Assembly (NCBI GenBank): GCA_036510575.1
Contig: DATCDR010000145.1
Coordinates: 1 to 14,230, forward strand
DNA from: DATCDR01 sp036510575
Lineage (GTDB): Bacteria > Actinomycetota > Acidimicrobiia > Acidimicrobiales > Bog-793
Length of the DNA stretch: 14,230 nucleotides
Direction of reading: 5' to 3'
Every line of letters starts with the position of its first letter. The stretch's first letter is position 1. A program made the position numbers and the translations under genes. Positions 1-6,374 of the stretch are shown piece by piece. The notes under the pieces were generated by a model. That model saw only the letters and a list, made by a program, of their open reading frames with translations, was not told the origin of the DNA and searched no databases.

Positions 1-1
1 A

Positions 2-469
2 ATTCAGGTATCGGGTCTTCATCAGTTTCTCGCGATGATGTCGAGCTTTGGAGCACTCGCCCCTCTACTAGAGCAGATGGGTTCGGCCACCGCTGTCGAG
101 CAGAAGTCGCTTTCCGCTATCCAGGGTCTTGCCGCGATGTCCGCCTCCGAGAAGGTTCTCCCAGTAATTGGATCCATCGCTGGATCACTGAATGTCAAGG
201 TTGCACTCGAACTCGACGTCGCTGCGGTTCTCGCAGATTCATGGGACGTTGATGCATCAGTGCTGGTGAAGGTCCAGCGAGTCATCAAGAGTGGAGAGAA
301 ATACGTCGTGGGTGACGCGTTCGGCGGACTCTTGCGCATGATGCCTACGGAGCAGCAGGCTGAACTCATCGAAACCCTAAAGTCGCCCGATTCCGCGCGA
401 TTCGGTATCGGTGAGATGGAGATCTCCGCTCCCGCCTTCGTAGGTACACCGGTCGCTATCTACAGATAG
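2..469 (+). CDS. hypothetical protein, 3' part (5' end probably outside window)
   Basis: Reading frame of about 156 codons that is open to the left edge of the window and ends with TAG at 467-469. The first ATG codons are at 35 and 38, but no Shine-Dalgarno precedes them and the frame has no stop upstream, so I treat it as the C-terminal part of a longer protein. The translation is rich in Ala, Val, Leu and Glu, with amphipathic helical stretches (for example around ALELDVAAVLADSWDVDASV) and no clear membrane segment or catalytic motif. I do not recognise the family. Codon use has GC-rich third positions like the rest of the window, which supports coding. If the start is at 35 the product is 144 aa. 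Confidence 0.55.
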   Translation: MQVSGLHQFLAMMSSFGALAPLLEQMGSATAVEQKSLSAIQGLAAMSASEKVLPVIGSIAGSLNVKVALELDVAAVLADSWDVDASVLVKVQRVIKSGEKYVVGDAFGGLLRMMPTEQQAELIETLKSPDSARFGIGEMEISAPAFVGTPVAIYR

Positions 470-1036
470 TCACGAGGCGTGGAGGCGGGCCTTGATAGAG
501 CATCCGTATCCTGAAAACGGTACTAATCGATCAGGCATTTGACTAGGACTTTGTCCGCGATGCGGTCCACCATCTCCGGGTCTGTCTACCTGTCCCCACA
601 AATAGCCGTTGAGCTGCCACAATGTAAATCCAATTAGCTCGGAACAGTGAGCACAGCGGTTGGACAGCTATCTGATTCAGCACAATCAGTCTGAGTTAGT
701 CGGACCAGAACTTGCTGTCGGTAGAGCCATCGGATTGCAAAAGCGTTATGCCAGCGCGGCTTGGTTCCTGACCGCAAGCCGTATCCGCGCGCCGGGACCG
801 ATTGGGGGTCTGTTAGAGTTTTCCGCGAAGCGCGGCGGAGCCACGTGTAGAGCGCTTCATCGAGGACGAGGGCCGAAAGACTCTAGATAAATCACGTAAG
901 AACGTCGTTACACCACCATGACCACGGCGGCGCTCATGATCAAGGCGAGTTCATTTTCGTACTTCTCGTTCTCGTCGTCGCTCTGGCATCGATGTCCTGG
1001 ACCGGGATCGTCGGTCCGTAACGTCGGAGCGCGGCG
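470..1036. other. gene-poor stretch with no convincing complete gene
   Basis: This 567-bp interval has somewhat lower GC than its neighbours. A 76-codon frame at 660-890 starts with TTG, has no ribosome site and resembles nothing I know, so it is not called. The right part (887-1021) contains a start-less His-rich membrane peptide listed separately. A 40-codon ATG frame at 918-1040 overlaps the next gene's GTG by four bases (GTGA), but its product is a Ser-rich string and is probably a shadow of the His-rich frame. I see no RNA gene or strong terminator here. Confidence 0.5.
887..1021 (+). pseudogene. His-rich single-membrane-segment peptide frame lacking a start codon
   Basis: In this frame the DNA reads HHHDHGGAHDQGEF, then a hydrophobic run FVLLVLVVALASM, then SWTGIVGP and TAA at 1019-1021. 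The His-rich head followed by one transmembrane segment matches the general design of small metal-associated membrane proteins and recalls the SHOCT protein at 7351. The frame opens after TAG at 884-886, and none of the codons before the His run is ATG, GTG or TTG. Either the start has been lost or the peptide is a remnant of a larger gene. The GGDEF gene starts 16 bp downstream. Function unknown; the call rests only on composition. Confidence 0.3.
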
Positions 1037-2077
1037 GTGAACAAAACCCAAGAACGCCTTGAGCTACGTCCGAGCAAGGGTCCTCGCATTGCGAATCGAG
1101 CCGATTCGGTCCTCGTGTCGTTTGCGAGGAAGATGCTATTGGACCCGAGGCGGGCCGCAGCGGTCTTTTGGGCGGGAGGTCTCGTCGCGGTGCTCGGGTC
1201 CCTCCCTCTCGGGCACTGGTCGGTTCACGCGCTTATCGTTCTCGCCGCCCTTGCGGGAGCTTGCGGTACCGCCTTCGTCATCAGAGTCGTAGTTGGCAGA
1301 CGACTCCCGTACTGGACACTGCACGTGGACCTTGCGATGTCTACAGTCCTTATCAGCGTTGGTACTGTCATCGGCGTAAACGGCCACGTCGCCTTCGCCG
1401 ACATATACGTCTGGGTCGCGCTCTTCGGCGGTCTGTATTTCCGCCCCATTGGCGCAATGCTCCATGTTGGAGGTGCCGCAGCCGCATATGCGCTAGTGCT
1501 CTCATTTGGCCCGAAGGTCGGCAACCCTCCAGCCGCGTGGTTCGCCATTTTTGGCACGACCGTATTCACGGGCGTGATAGTGCTCGCGCTCGTGGGGTTG
1601 CTCCGGTTGACTAATCGGGAAGATGTGTTGACTGGACTCGCCAACCGGCGCTATTGGGATGAACGGTTCACAGAGGAACTGGATCGCTCCCGGCGGAGCG
1701 GCGCATCGTTGTCCGTAGCGATGATCGATATCGACGGCTTCAAGGCGGTGAACGACCGCCTTGGTCATAGTGCTGGTGACCACCTGCTCGTGGAAGTCGC
1801 GAATGCTTGGAAGCTCGTCATTCGCTCCAGTGGGGACTTCCTCGCTCGATTGGGTGGCGACGAGGTTGGCGTCCTTGCGCCGGGCGCGGACGAACTGGGC
1901 ATTCGTCGTCTCGCCGGTCGTCTTGGCGACGCTTTGCCTGAAGGCATCTTCTGCTCCTTCGGCACAGTCACGTGGGACCGGATTGAGAATGCCTCGGACC
2001 TGCTCCGACGCGCGGATCAGGCCATGTACGAGACCAAGTTGCGGCATCGGAGCGGAATGCGGATCCGTCACGCCTAA
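1037..2077 (+). CDS. membrane-anchored GGDEF-domain protein (putative diguanylate cyclase)
   Basis: 346 aa from a GTG start. Roughly residues 40-190 hold six hydrophobic segments, a membrane sensor region of unassigned type. A GGDEF domain follows from about residue 193: the entry motif DVLTGLANRRYW, the metal site region MIDIDGFKAVND, then LGHSAGD, and the active-site loop GGDEV at 273-277 (Val in place of the usual Phe). The catalytic GG-D/E-E residues are kept, so making cyclic di-GMP from GTP is plausible. The product-inhibition RxxD site expected just before the loop reads SSGD, so feedback inhibition is probably absent. The protein ends soon after the domain, with no EAL domain. A hairpin follows the stop codon. 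No strong Shine-Dalgarno is visible; the start was chosen because the frame begins there with a sensible cytoplasmic N-terminus. Confidence 0.88.
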   Translation: MNKTQERLELRPSKGPRIANRADSVLVSFARKMLLDPRRAAAVFWAGGLVAVLGSLPLGHWSVHALIVLAALAGACGTAFVIRVVVGRRLPYWTLHVDLAMSTVLISVGTVIGVNGHVAFADIYVWVALFGGLYFRPIGAMLHVGGAAAAYALVLSFGPKVGNPPAAWFAIFGTTVFTGVIVLALVGLLRLTNREDVLTGLANRRYWDERFTEELDRSRRSGASLSVAMIDIDGFKAVNDRLGHSAGDHLLVEVANAWKLVIRSSGDFLARLGGDEVGVLAPGADELGIRRLAGRLGDALPEGIFCSFGTVTWDRIENASDLLRRADQAMYETKLRHRSGMRIRHA

Positions 2078-2081
2078 TCGA

Positions 2082-2100
2082 CCGGGGAAAGATCTCCCGG
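2082..2100 (+). terminator. possible hairpin terminator after the GGDEF gene
   Basis: CCGGG (2082-2086) pairs with CCCGG (2096-2100), extended by one G-U pair, with a loop of about seven bases. It begins five bases after the GGDEF stop codon. There is no T-run, which is common for high-GC actinobacterial terminators but makes the call tentative. Confidence 0.4.
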
Positions 2101-2137
2101 GCGACGGGCTGAGGGCGTTTGGGAATCGCCTCACACC

Positions 2138-2253
2138 TGCTAATTATTGAGTTTCGCTCGCTGTCGACTAGGTAGTTTGTCACTTAGCCACAGCGCACGA
2201 GCCGATCTCGCTTACAACGAGCAGGTCGGGGGTTCGAGTCCCTCAGCGCCCAC
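2138..2253 (+). repeat. direct repeat, left copy (contains tRNA-Val relic)
   Basis: The left of two direct repeats of about 115 bp, paired with 3645-3757. It starts TGCTAATTATTG in both copies, diverges with small indels in the middle, and is almost identical over the last 50 bases (2204-2253 against 3708-3757, one mismatch). Similarity ends abruptly after CGCCCAC in both copies. The two copies bracket the HTH/nucleotidyltransferase module. Confidence 0.85.
2178..2252 (+). pseudogene. decayed tRNA-Val (anticodon UAC) relic, left copy
   Basis: The 3' half is an excellent tRNA: anticodon stem-loop with loop CTTACAA (anticodon TAC at 2213-2215, preceded by T), variable loop AGGTC, T arm GGGGG-TTCGAGT-CCCTC, acceptor 3' strand AGCGCCC and discriminator A at 2252. 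The 5' half is degraded. The acceptor 5' strand TGTCACT pairs at only about four of seven positions, where GGGCGCT would be expected, and the D arm lacks its normal stem and GG loop. No CCA is encoded. It is probably non-functional and may be an old integration site. Confidence 0.7.
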
Positions 2254-2343
2254 AAATCCGTGACAGAACAGAGATGTGCGTGGTGGCAAGTGCTGCGCGT
2301 TTGCAACGGATGTACGCGCCGGGCATTTTAGGCCCACACGGTC

Positions 2344-2952
2344 TCAGTGCCTTGGTTTGCGCTGGTACTGATTGGAGCCGCGAGCGCCACGCGGAGCGTG
2401 CGCGCCAGCTGAAGGTTGAACCACGATCTCGAGATTGTCGAACAGTTCCTGGATCATGAATTGGCTTTTCGGGGTGAGCTGGGCCTTGTCGTAATACTGC
2501 TCGATCAGGTCGAGCGCCTCGTCAGCGGTCGTGATTCCGAGGATGCCGGCGAGCAGGCGAAGGTCCTCTGTGTCCTCTTCGATCCGGGCAGCTGCTCCCT
2601 TCATCGCGAAGAGGTACTCGGCCGAGGCGATGCTCACGCTGATCCCGGGCGAAGAGAGTTGGACCTGCTCGCCCCCGTCCGGACGCGCAGGAAGGAAGCC
2701 CTTCACGCCATCGTTGAGCCAGTTGACAGGGAGACCTAGGTCGTCGGCCATGCGCTTGGCCTCGGCGTAAACGACGGCCTTCGGCTCGAAGACGGCATCG
2801 ATGTCCCGGGTGATGCGCTGGCGGTTGTAGGCGAGTGCCATTGCGCCGCCGCCTACTAGATACATGTCGGCGTGAACCCCGCGCTCGTCGAGCCTTCGGC
2901 CGAGGTCTTCGAGAAGCTCGACGATGATCTCCTTGCCGAGGAGGTAGCTCAT
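2344..2952 (-). CDS. nucleotidyltransferase, probable toxin of a toxin-antitoxin pair
   Basis: 202 aa. The N-terminal half has the nucleotidyltransferase signature: YLVGGGAMALAYN (GGG at 34-36), then TRDIDAVF with the catalytic Asp pair D50 and D52. Further on, AMKGAAARIEEDTEDLRLLA resembles the helical K...R..D..D segment of AbiEii/DUF6036-type nucleotidyltransferases. Proteins of this broad superfamily act as toxins by transferring nucleotides to targets such as tRNA acceptor ends; the substrate here is unknown. The start ATG overlaps the last four bases of the HTH gene (2949-2952), so the two are translationally coupled. The last ~23 residues are basic and low-complexity and may lie beyond the fold. 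The module sits between the two tRNA-Val relic repeats. It could instead be a housekeeping-like enzyme, but pairing with an XRE regulator favours a toxin. Confidence 0.8.
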   Translation of the reverse strand: MSYLLGKEIIVELLEDLGRRLDERGVHADMYLVGGGAMALAYNRQRITRDIDAVFEPKAVVYAEAKRMADDLGLPVNWLNDGVKGFLPARPDGGEQVQLSSPGISVSIASAEYLFAMKGAAARIEEDTEDLRLLAGILGITTADEALDLIEQYYDKAQLTPKSQFMIQELFDNLEIVVQPSAGAHAPRGARGSNQYQRKPRH

Positions 2953-3524
2953 ACGGATTGCAGCGAATCCGGGTCAACGATGACCCCGCGGACACGAAGC
3001 GACGGCCGACTGTGTGCGAGAGCCCAGGCGTTCATGCCGGGAATCGAGCCGACGAACCAGAACCGGTCCAGTGCGTGACCGACGGTCCAACGTGGCGGCG
3101 TGCGCCCAGCCCTAAGAGCAGCGTCTTCGGTGACTCCGGCCAACATCGCGTCCCAGTGCGGATCGCCAGTTGTCGAGGGCACAGCGAAGAAGGCCGCGTA
3201 ATCGGCATCGGAGTCCAGCTCGCCGACGTTACTAAGCAGCTCCCGCACAATGCGGAGAACGTCGACCGTCGGCCACTCGTTGCGAAGGGCTGAGCGAATC
3301 ATCGCGGCTGCTGCTGGCACCGTTAGGAGGTTGTGGCGGAACAGCGGGCTCCCAGCCTCAGTGGCAAGCACGGCCTCGAGGCGCTCCATTGTGGGTCGAC
3401 TTGGTCGCTTCACGCCGCGCTCATATGCCGAGACGTTCGTCTCCGATGTGCCAGCTGCTCGAGCCACTTCGCGCAAGGTAAGGGCGGCGTGTCGTCTTGC
3501 AGCTCTGAGATCTCGCCATTCCAT
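2949..3524 (-). CDS. XRE-family helix-turn-helix protein, probable antitoxin/autoregulator
   Basis: 191 aa. Residues ~15-55 form an XRE/Cro-type helix-turn-helix: LTLREVARAAGTSETNVSAY followed by ERGVKRPSRPTMERLEAVLA. The remaining ~135 residues (Trp and Asp rich, with DRFWFVGSIPGMNAWALAHS) are an unassigned C-terminal domain that could bind the partner toxin. It is the first gene of the two-gene operon and overlaps the nucleotidyltransferase by four bases. The ATG sits seven bases after a TATGAT -10 element, so the mRNA is probably leaderless. A tandem seven-base repeat upstream may be its operator. Antitoxin function is inferred from gene order and domain pairing only. Confidence 0.82.
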   Translation of the reverse strand: MEWRDLRAARRHAALTLREVARAAGTSETNVSAYERGVKRPSRPTMERLEAVLATEAGSPLFRHNLLTVPAAAAMIRSALRNEWPTVDVLRIVRELLSNVGELDSDADYAAFFAVPSTTGDPHWDAMLAGVTEDAALRAGRTPPRWTVGHALDRFWFVGSIPGMNAWALAHSRPSLRVRGVIVDPDSLQSV

Positions 3525-3531
3525 TTATAGG

Positions 3532-3557
3532 ATCATAGCACATATCAGTTATCAGTT
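3532..3557 (-). promoter_or_regulatory. promoter and candidate operator of the HTH/nucleotidyltransferase operon
   Basis: On the minus strand a TATGAT -10 element covers 3537-3532 and is followed by seven bases and then the HTH start ATG at 3524, giving a leaderless arrangement. Just upstream are two adjacent copies of ATCAGTT (plus-strand sense, 3544-3550 and 3551-3557), placed where an autorepressor could block RNA polymerase. No good -35 hexamer is seen. Confidence 0.5.
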
Positions 3558-3644
3558 GCCTGGGTCAGGTATTTTCCCACTCGGCTCAGCGAGGCCGCTC
3601 GCGTGCTCTACGGAGCAGTGACGCCGGGGGTTTGTTGTAACAGC

Positions 3645-3757
3645 TGCTAATTATTGGGTTTCGTTCGCCGATGAACTGCTCGTTTGGCATGTAGCACAGC
3701 GCGAGTCGATCTCGCTTACAACGAGCAGGTCGGGGGTTCGAGTCTCTCAGCGCCCAC
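3645..3757 (+). repeat. direct repeat, right copy (contains tRNA-Val relic)
   Basis: The right partner of the repeat at 2138-2253, in the same orientation. The last 50 bases match with one mismatch (a C to T in the T stem), while the first ~60 bases have point changes and short indels. Sequence after both copies is unrelated. The distance between equivalent ends is 1504 bp, which is the size of the module between them. Confidence 0.85.
3685..3756 (+). pseudogene. decayed tRNA-Val (anticodon UAC) relic, right copy
   Basis: Same structure as the left copy: intact anticodon loop CTTACAA with anticodon TAC, variable loop AGGTC, T arm GGGGG-TTCGAGT-CTCTC (two G-U pairs), acceptor 3' strand AGCGCCC and discriminator A. 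The 5' acceptor strand TGGCATG pairs poorly with it (about three Watson-Crick pairs and one wobble) and the D arm is broken. No CCA is encoded. A working tRNA is unlikely. Confidence 0.7.
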
Positions 3758-3848
3758 CCGTTTTACCTCGTTAAATGCACCAATGTCACTGCCCGGGCAC
3801 TGGCGTAGATCACGTTTTCTCGAGCGATCAATGACGAGCCGCGATGAG

Positions 3849-4463
3849 TCAGCGGCGACGGAGTACCACCCAACTGAACGGTTGAATCGTGCCGAATGGC
3901 GTGGGGTGTTCCTCGCGCTCAACCTGCTCGAGCAAAAAGGCCCCGTCAAAGATCGCGATCAGCTCCTCTGGGCTGTAACGGCAGGTAGGAAGCCCGGAGC
4001 ACTCTGTCGGGCCATTCGCCGCAAAGGTCGCCAGCACGATCGTTCCACCGGGCTCAAGGGCATCGGTGGCGATCGCTACATAGTGATCGCGATCTGCCTC
4101 CTCGGTGAGGAAGTGGAACACCGCTCGGTCGTGCCACGCGTCGTAGGTCCGGTCGGGCTGCCAAGAGCGAACGTCGGTTACGACGAACTTCACCGCTTCG
4201 GCTCGAGGTCCGAGGCGATCTCGCACCTTGGATACGGCCGCCTCCGAGATGTCGAGCACGGTCACGTCGTGCCAGCCGAGCTCGAGGAGGTCATCGACCA
4301 GTGTCGACGTTCCGGCTCCGACGTCGATCATCGAAGCGGTCGTCGGTGACGCCCACCGCGTCAGCAGCCGCAATGAGATCGCGGGATCGATCTGGTACCA
4401 ACTGACTTCGTCGTCAGCTCTGGTCTCGAAGACGTCGTCCCAATGCCCGGCCGCGGTCGACAC
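3849..4463 (-). CDS. class I SAM-dependent methyltransferase
   Basis: 204 aa from a GTG start. The N-terminus HWDDVFETRADDEVSWYQ is typical of a bacterial small-molecule or thiol methyltransferase group. Motif I is MIDVGAGTST (about residues 45-54), followed by the acidic end of the second strand (VTVLDIS). The region WHDRAVFHFLTEEADRDHYV and EPGGTIVLATF give the later core strands. Length is normal for a stand-alone Rossmann methyltransferase; the substrate cannot be told. No partner gene is adjacent; the right tRNA-relic repeat lies about 90 bp beyond the stop codon. Residues ~103-147 are encoded by the 136-bp segment (4023-4158) that is duplicated at 7887-8022. Confidence 0.87.
   Translation of the reverse strand: MSTAAGHWDDVFETRADDEVSWYQIDPAISLRLLTRWASPTTASMIDVGAGTSTLVDDLLELGWHDVTVLDISEAAVSKVRDRLGPRAEAVKFVVTDVRSWQPDRTYDAWHDRAVFHFLTEEADRDHYVAIATDALEPGGTIVLATFAANGPTECSGLPTCRYSPEELIAIFDGAFLLEQVEREEHPTPFGTIQPFSWVVLRRR
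4023..4158. repeat. 136-bp duplicated segment, source copy inside the methyltransferase gene
   Basis: Identical to 7887-8022 except for three substitutions and no gaps, in the same orientation. It lies inside an intact, full-length methyltransferase gene, so this is most likely the donor copy. The substitutions give two amino-acid changes (Ile/Leu and Ala/Thr) and one silent change. Confidence 0.92.
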
Positions 4464-5172
4464 ATCTTCAGGCTAATTCCCAGCTACTGGTTCCGCGTCA
4501 GGCAACGTCCGGTGTGCTCGTATTTCGTCGGCGGAGCGTTCCAGCGACAACGGTTCCCCACACGAGCTCCATCACGCCGTAGATCCCGAGTGGTGCCGCA
4601 ATTGCTCATCTGCTCAGGCACCGTCTCCTTCAAGTCCTGAACGGAACCGTCACTCTCGAGCTCGAAGAACGAGTCGTGGGGGCCGAGAGCGTCGCCGCCG
4701 AGGTTCGCCGCTAGGGCAGGCGCCCCGAAGGCGGTGACGAAGCGCGCCCCGTAGATTGGGGCGAGCTCGCGACCGCGGACGCTCACCTATGCCGTCTCGG
4801 TCACGGTCGCTCCCGTGCCTCGTGGACGCGCTCGGCGAGCTTCGCCGCTGAAGGTCGGCGCCGAGCTGCTCGAGGAGGGCTCGCTCGATACTGTCGTCGC
4901 TGTCGTCGAAGCGGTCACCGCCAGGGATCGCCCAAGTCGCAAATTGGAGGGAAACGGCCCCAACGCGACAGAGTTCACGCTACGCCGCGACTCGGTGGCG
5001 GGACTCCTCACCTAAAAGGCGGTACGTGAGGATACGCCAGGGCACGTAACGCAAAGTACAGTTCCTACGACGAACGTACGCTCCGCCGACAGCAGAGACC
5101 GGCGCAAACCAGATTGGTACATCGCCCTTTCCCTGAGTCCTGACGCGCTCGAGAACTAGAGGAAGGAACCGA
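4464..5172. other. 709-bp stretch of apparent gene remnants
   Basis: No complete, recognisable gene lies here. On the minus strand 4484-4786 could be the truncated beginning of a transporter (listed separately). On the plus strand a 66-codon frame at 4815-5015 (GTG start) contains VGAELLEEGSLDTVVAVVEA, which looks protein-like but matches no family I know. Its frame is open upstream past the start, so it may be the tail of a broken gene. The interval is high in GC and has many spurious frames. Confidence 0.4.
4484..4786 (-). pseudogene. possible truncated N-terminus of an MFS-type transporter
   Basis: A 100-codon frame from a GTG start. The first ~35 residues, including RELAPIYGARFVTAFGAPAL and then AANLGGDALG, resemble the first transmembrane helix of major facilitator permeases. 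The rest (from about HDSFFELESDGSVQD) is hydrophilic and does not continue as a transporter, ending after 100 residues where a full protein would have ~400. I read it as a decayed fragment. The resemblance is from memory of family patterns and is weak. Confidence 0.3.
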
Positions 5173-6123
5173 GTGATCAGCGCCGTGTACCACATGAACC
5201 TCCTTCAGGCGATCGTGATCGGCCTGCTCCAGGGCTTGAGCGAGCTCTTCCCGATCTCGAGCCTCGGCCACACCGTGCTCGTGCCCTCGTGGATCGGGGG
5301 CAGCTGGGCGACCCTTGTCCGCCAGGAGTCCGAGGCGGAGAGCCCCTACCTCGCCTTCGTGGTGGGGCTGCACCTCGCGACGGCGGTCGTGCTCATCGGG
5401 TTCTACTTCCGAGAGTGGGTGCGCCTCGTAGCCGGGTTCTTCCGAGCGCTCGTCCGTCGGAGGGCGGTCAGCGACGAGGAGCGACTGGCTTGGCTCATCG
5501 TCATCGCCACCGTGCCGGTGGGGGCGCTCGGCCTGATCTTCGAGCACCAGTTCCGCGTGCTGTTCGCAAAGCCCGTGGCCGCGGCGGCGTTCCTCATGGT
5601 GAACGGCGTCATCCTCTTCGTCGGCGAGGCGCACCGGCGACGCGGCGAGGGTGCTGGCGCGCACTCGCGGAGATCGCTTGCCGCCACGCGCTTTCGCGAC
5701 CGGCGCATCGTCGCGATCGACGCCGCCGCCGAGGCAGAGCTCTCGCGCATCGGCGTCGTGAGCGCGGCGGTCATCGGCGCGTCGCAGGCGCTGGCGTTGC
5801 TAGCTGGCATCAGCCGCGAGGGCGTGGCGATGGTCGGCGGGCTGTTCCGGGGGCTCGACAATGAGAACGCGATGCGTTTCTCGTTCCTCTTGTCGACTCC
5901 GGTGATCCTCGCGGCCGGGGCGCTCAAGGTCCCCGATCTGCTCGGACCGATCGGTTCGGGAATCCGGCCTCAGGTGATCGCCGGAAGTCTCGCCGCAGTG
6001 GCGACATCGCTGTTCGCCGTGGTCTTCCTCACTCGCTACTTCAGGACGCGAACGCTCGTACCCTTCGCGGCCTACTCGCTGCTTTTCGGCCTCGCCTCGC
6101 TGATCCGCTTCGGCATCTTCTGA
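5173..6123 (+). CDS. uppP: undecaprenyl-diphosphatase, UppP/BacA family (divergent)
   Basis: 316 aa, integral membrane. The family removes a phosphate from undecaprenyl diphosphate to recycle the lipid carrier for peptidoglycan and other envelope polymers, and extra copies give bacitracin resistance. The first signature is seen as LLQGLSELFPISSLGHTVL: Q20 and E24 of the E/QxxxE motif, SS and H33 are kept, with Leu-Phe and Leu replacing the usual Phe-Leu and Ser. The second signature, normally PGxSRSG, reads AGISREG at 211-217: Ser and Arg are kept, Pro is lost and Ser becomes Glu. The protein is longer than the usual ~270 aa because of an insert around residues 150-195 (Arg-rich). Start GTG is chosen for the GGAAGGA site at 5161-5167; ATG at 5194 is an alternative. 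Possibly a specialised paralogue rather than the housekeeping enzyme. Confidence 0.85.
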   Translation: MISAVYHMNLLQAIVIGLLQGLSELFPISSLGHTVLVPSWIGGSWATLVRQESEAESPYLAFVVGLHLATAVVLIGFYFREWVRLVAGFFRALVRRRAVSDEERLAWLIVIATVPVGALGLIFEHQFRVLFAKPVAAAAFLMVNGVILFVGEAHRRRGEGAGAHSRRSLAATRFRDRRIVAIDAAAEAELSRIGVVSAAVIGASQALALLAGISREGVAMVGGLFRGLDNENAMRFSFLLSTPVILAAGALKVPDLLGPIGSGIRPQVIAGSLAAVATSLFAVVFLTRYFRTRTLVPFAAYSLLFGLASLIRFGIF

Positions 6124-6374
6124 GCTTCGGACAGGAACCGGGCACTGGCGCAGAATGGAGGGAGCGGGACACTGAGCGAGTCTCGGTGGGAGAGGGGTCA
6201 TGGATTCCAATGCCCGCGGCGGCTGAGCCAACATCAACGGCGGCCGCGGGAACAGATTGTTCGCCAGACTTGAGCGGAACGGGCTGCCGACAACCGTCTT
6301 TATCTCCCCGAGTGGGAAGATCGTCGGTCGTCATCTCGACGAGCTTCAGGGCGCCGCACTACGAGAGGCATTCG

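Noticed and set aside
489..515. TTGATAGAGCATCCG resembling the inside of the IS-type end at 7189
   Set aside because: The outer TGAAC...CCCCGG part is missing and the short similarity could be chance.
660..890. 76-codon plus-strand frame
   Set aside because: TTG start without ribosome site or promoter, Arg-rich composition without domain features, and located in a gene-poor stretch.
1502..2134. 210-codon minus-strand frame
   Set aside because: Antisense to the GGDEF domain with no recognisable features.
2178..2252. Functional tRNA-Val gene
   Set aside because: Acceptor stem pairs at only about four of seven positions, the D arm is broken and no CCA is encoded, so it is listed as a relic.
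6186..6374. Upstream starts for the SCO1-like protein
   Set aside because: They would add ~63 low-complexity residues before the membrane anchor; the GTG at 6375 has a good GAGAGG site.
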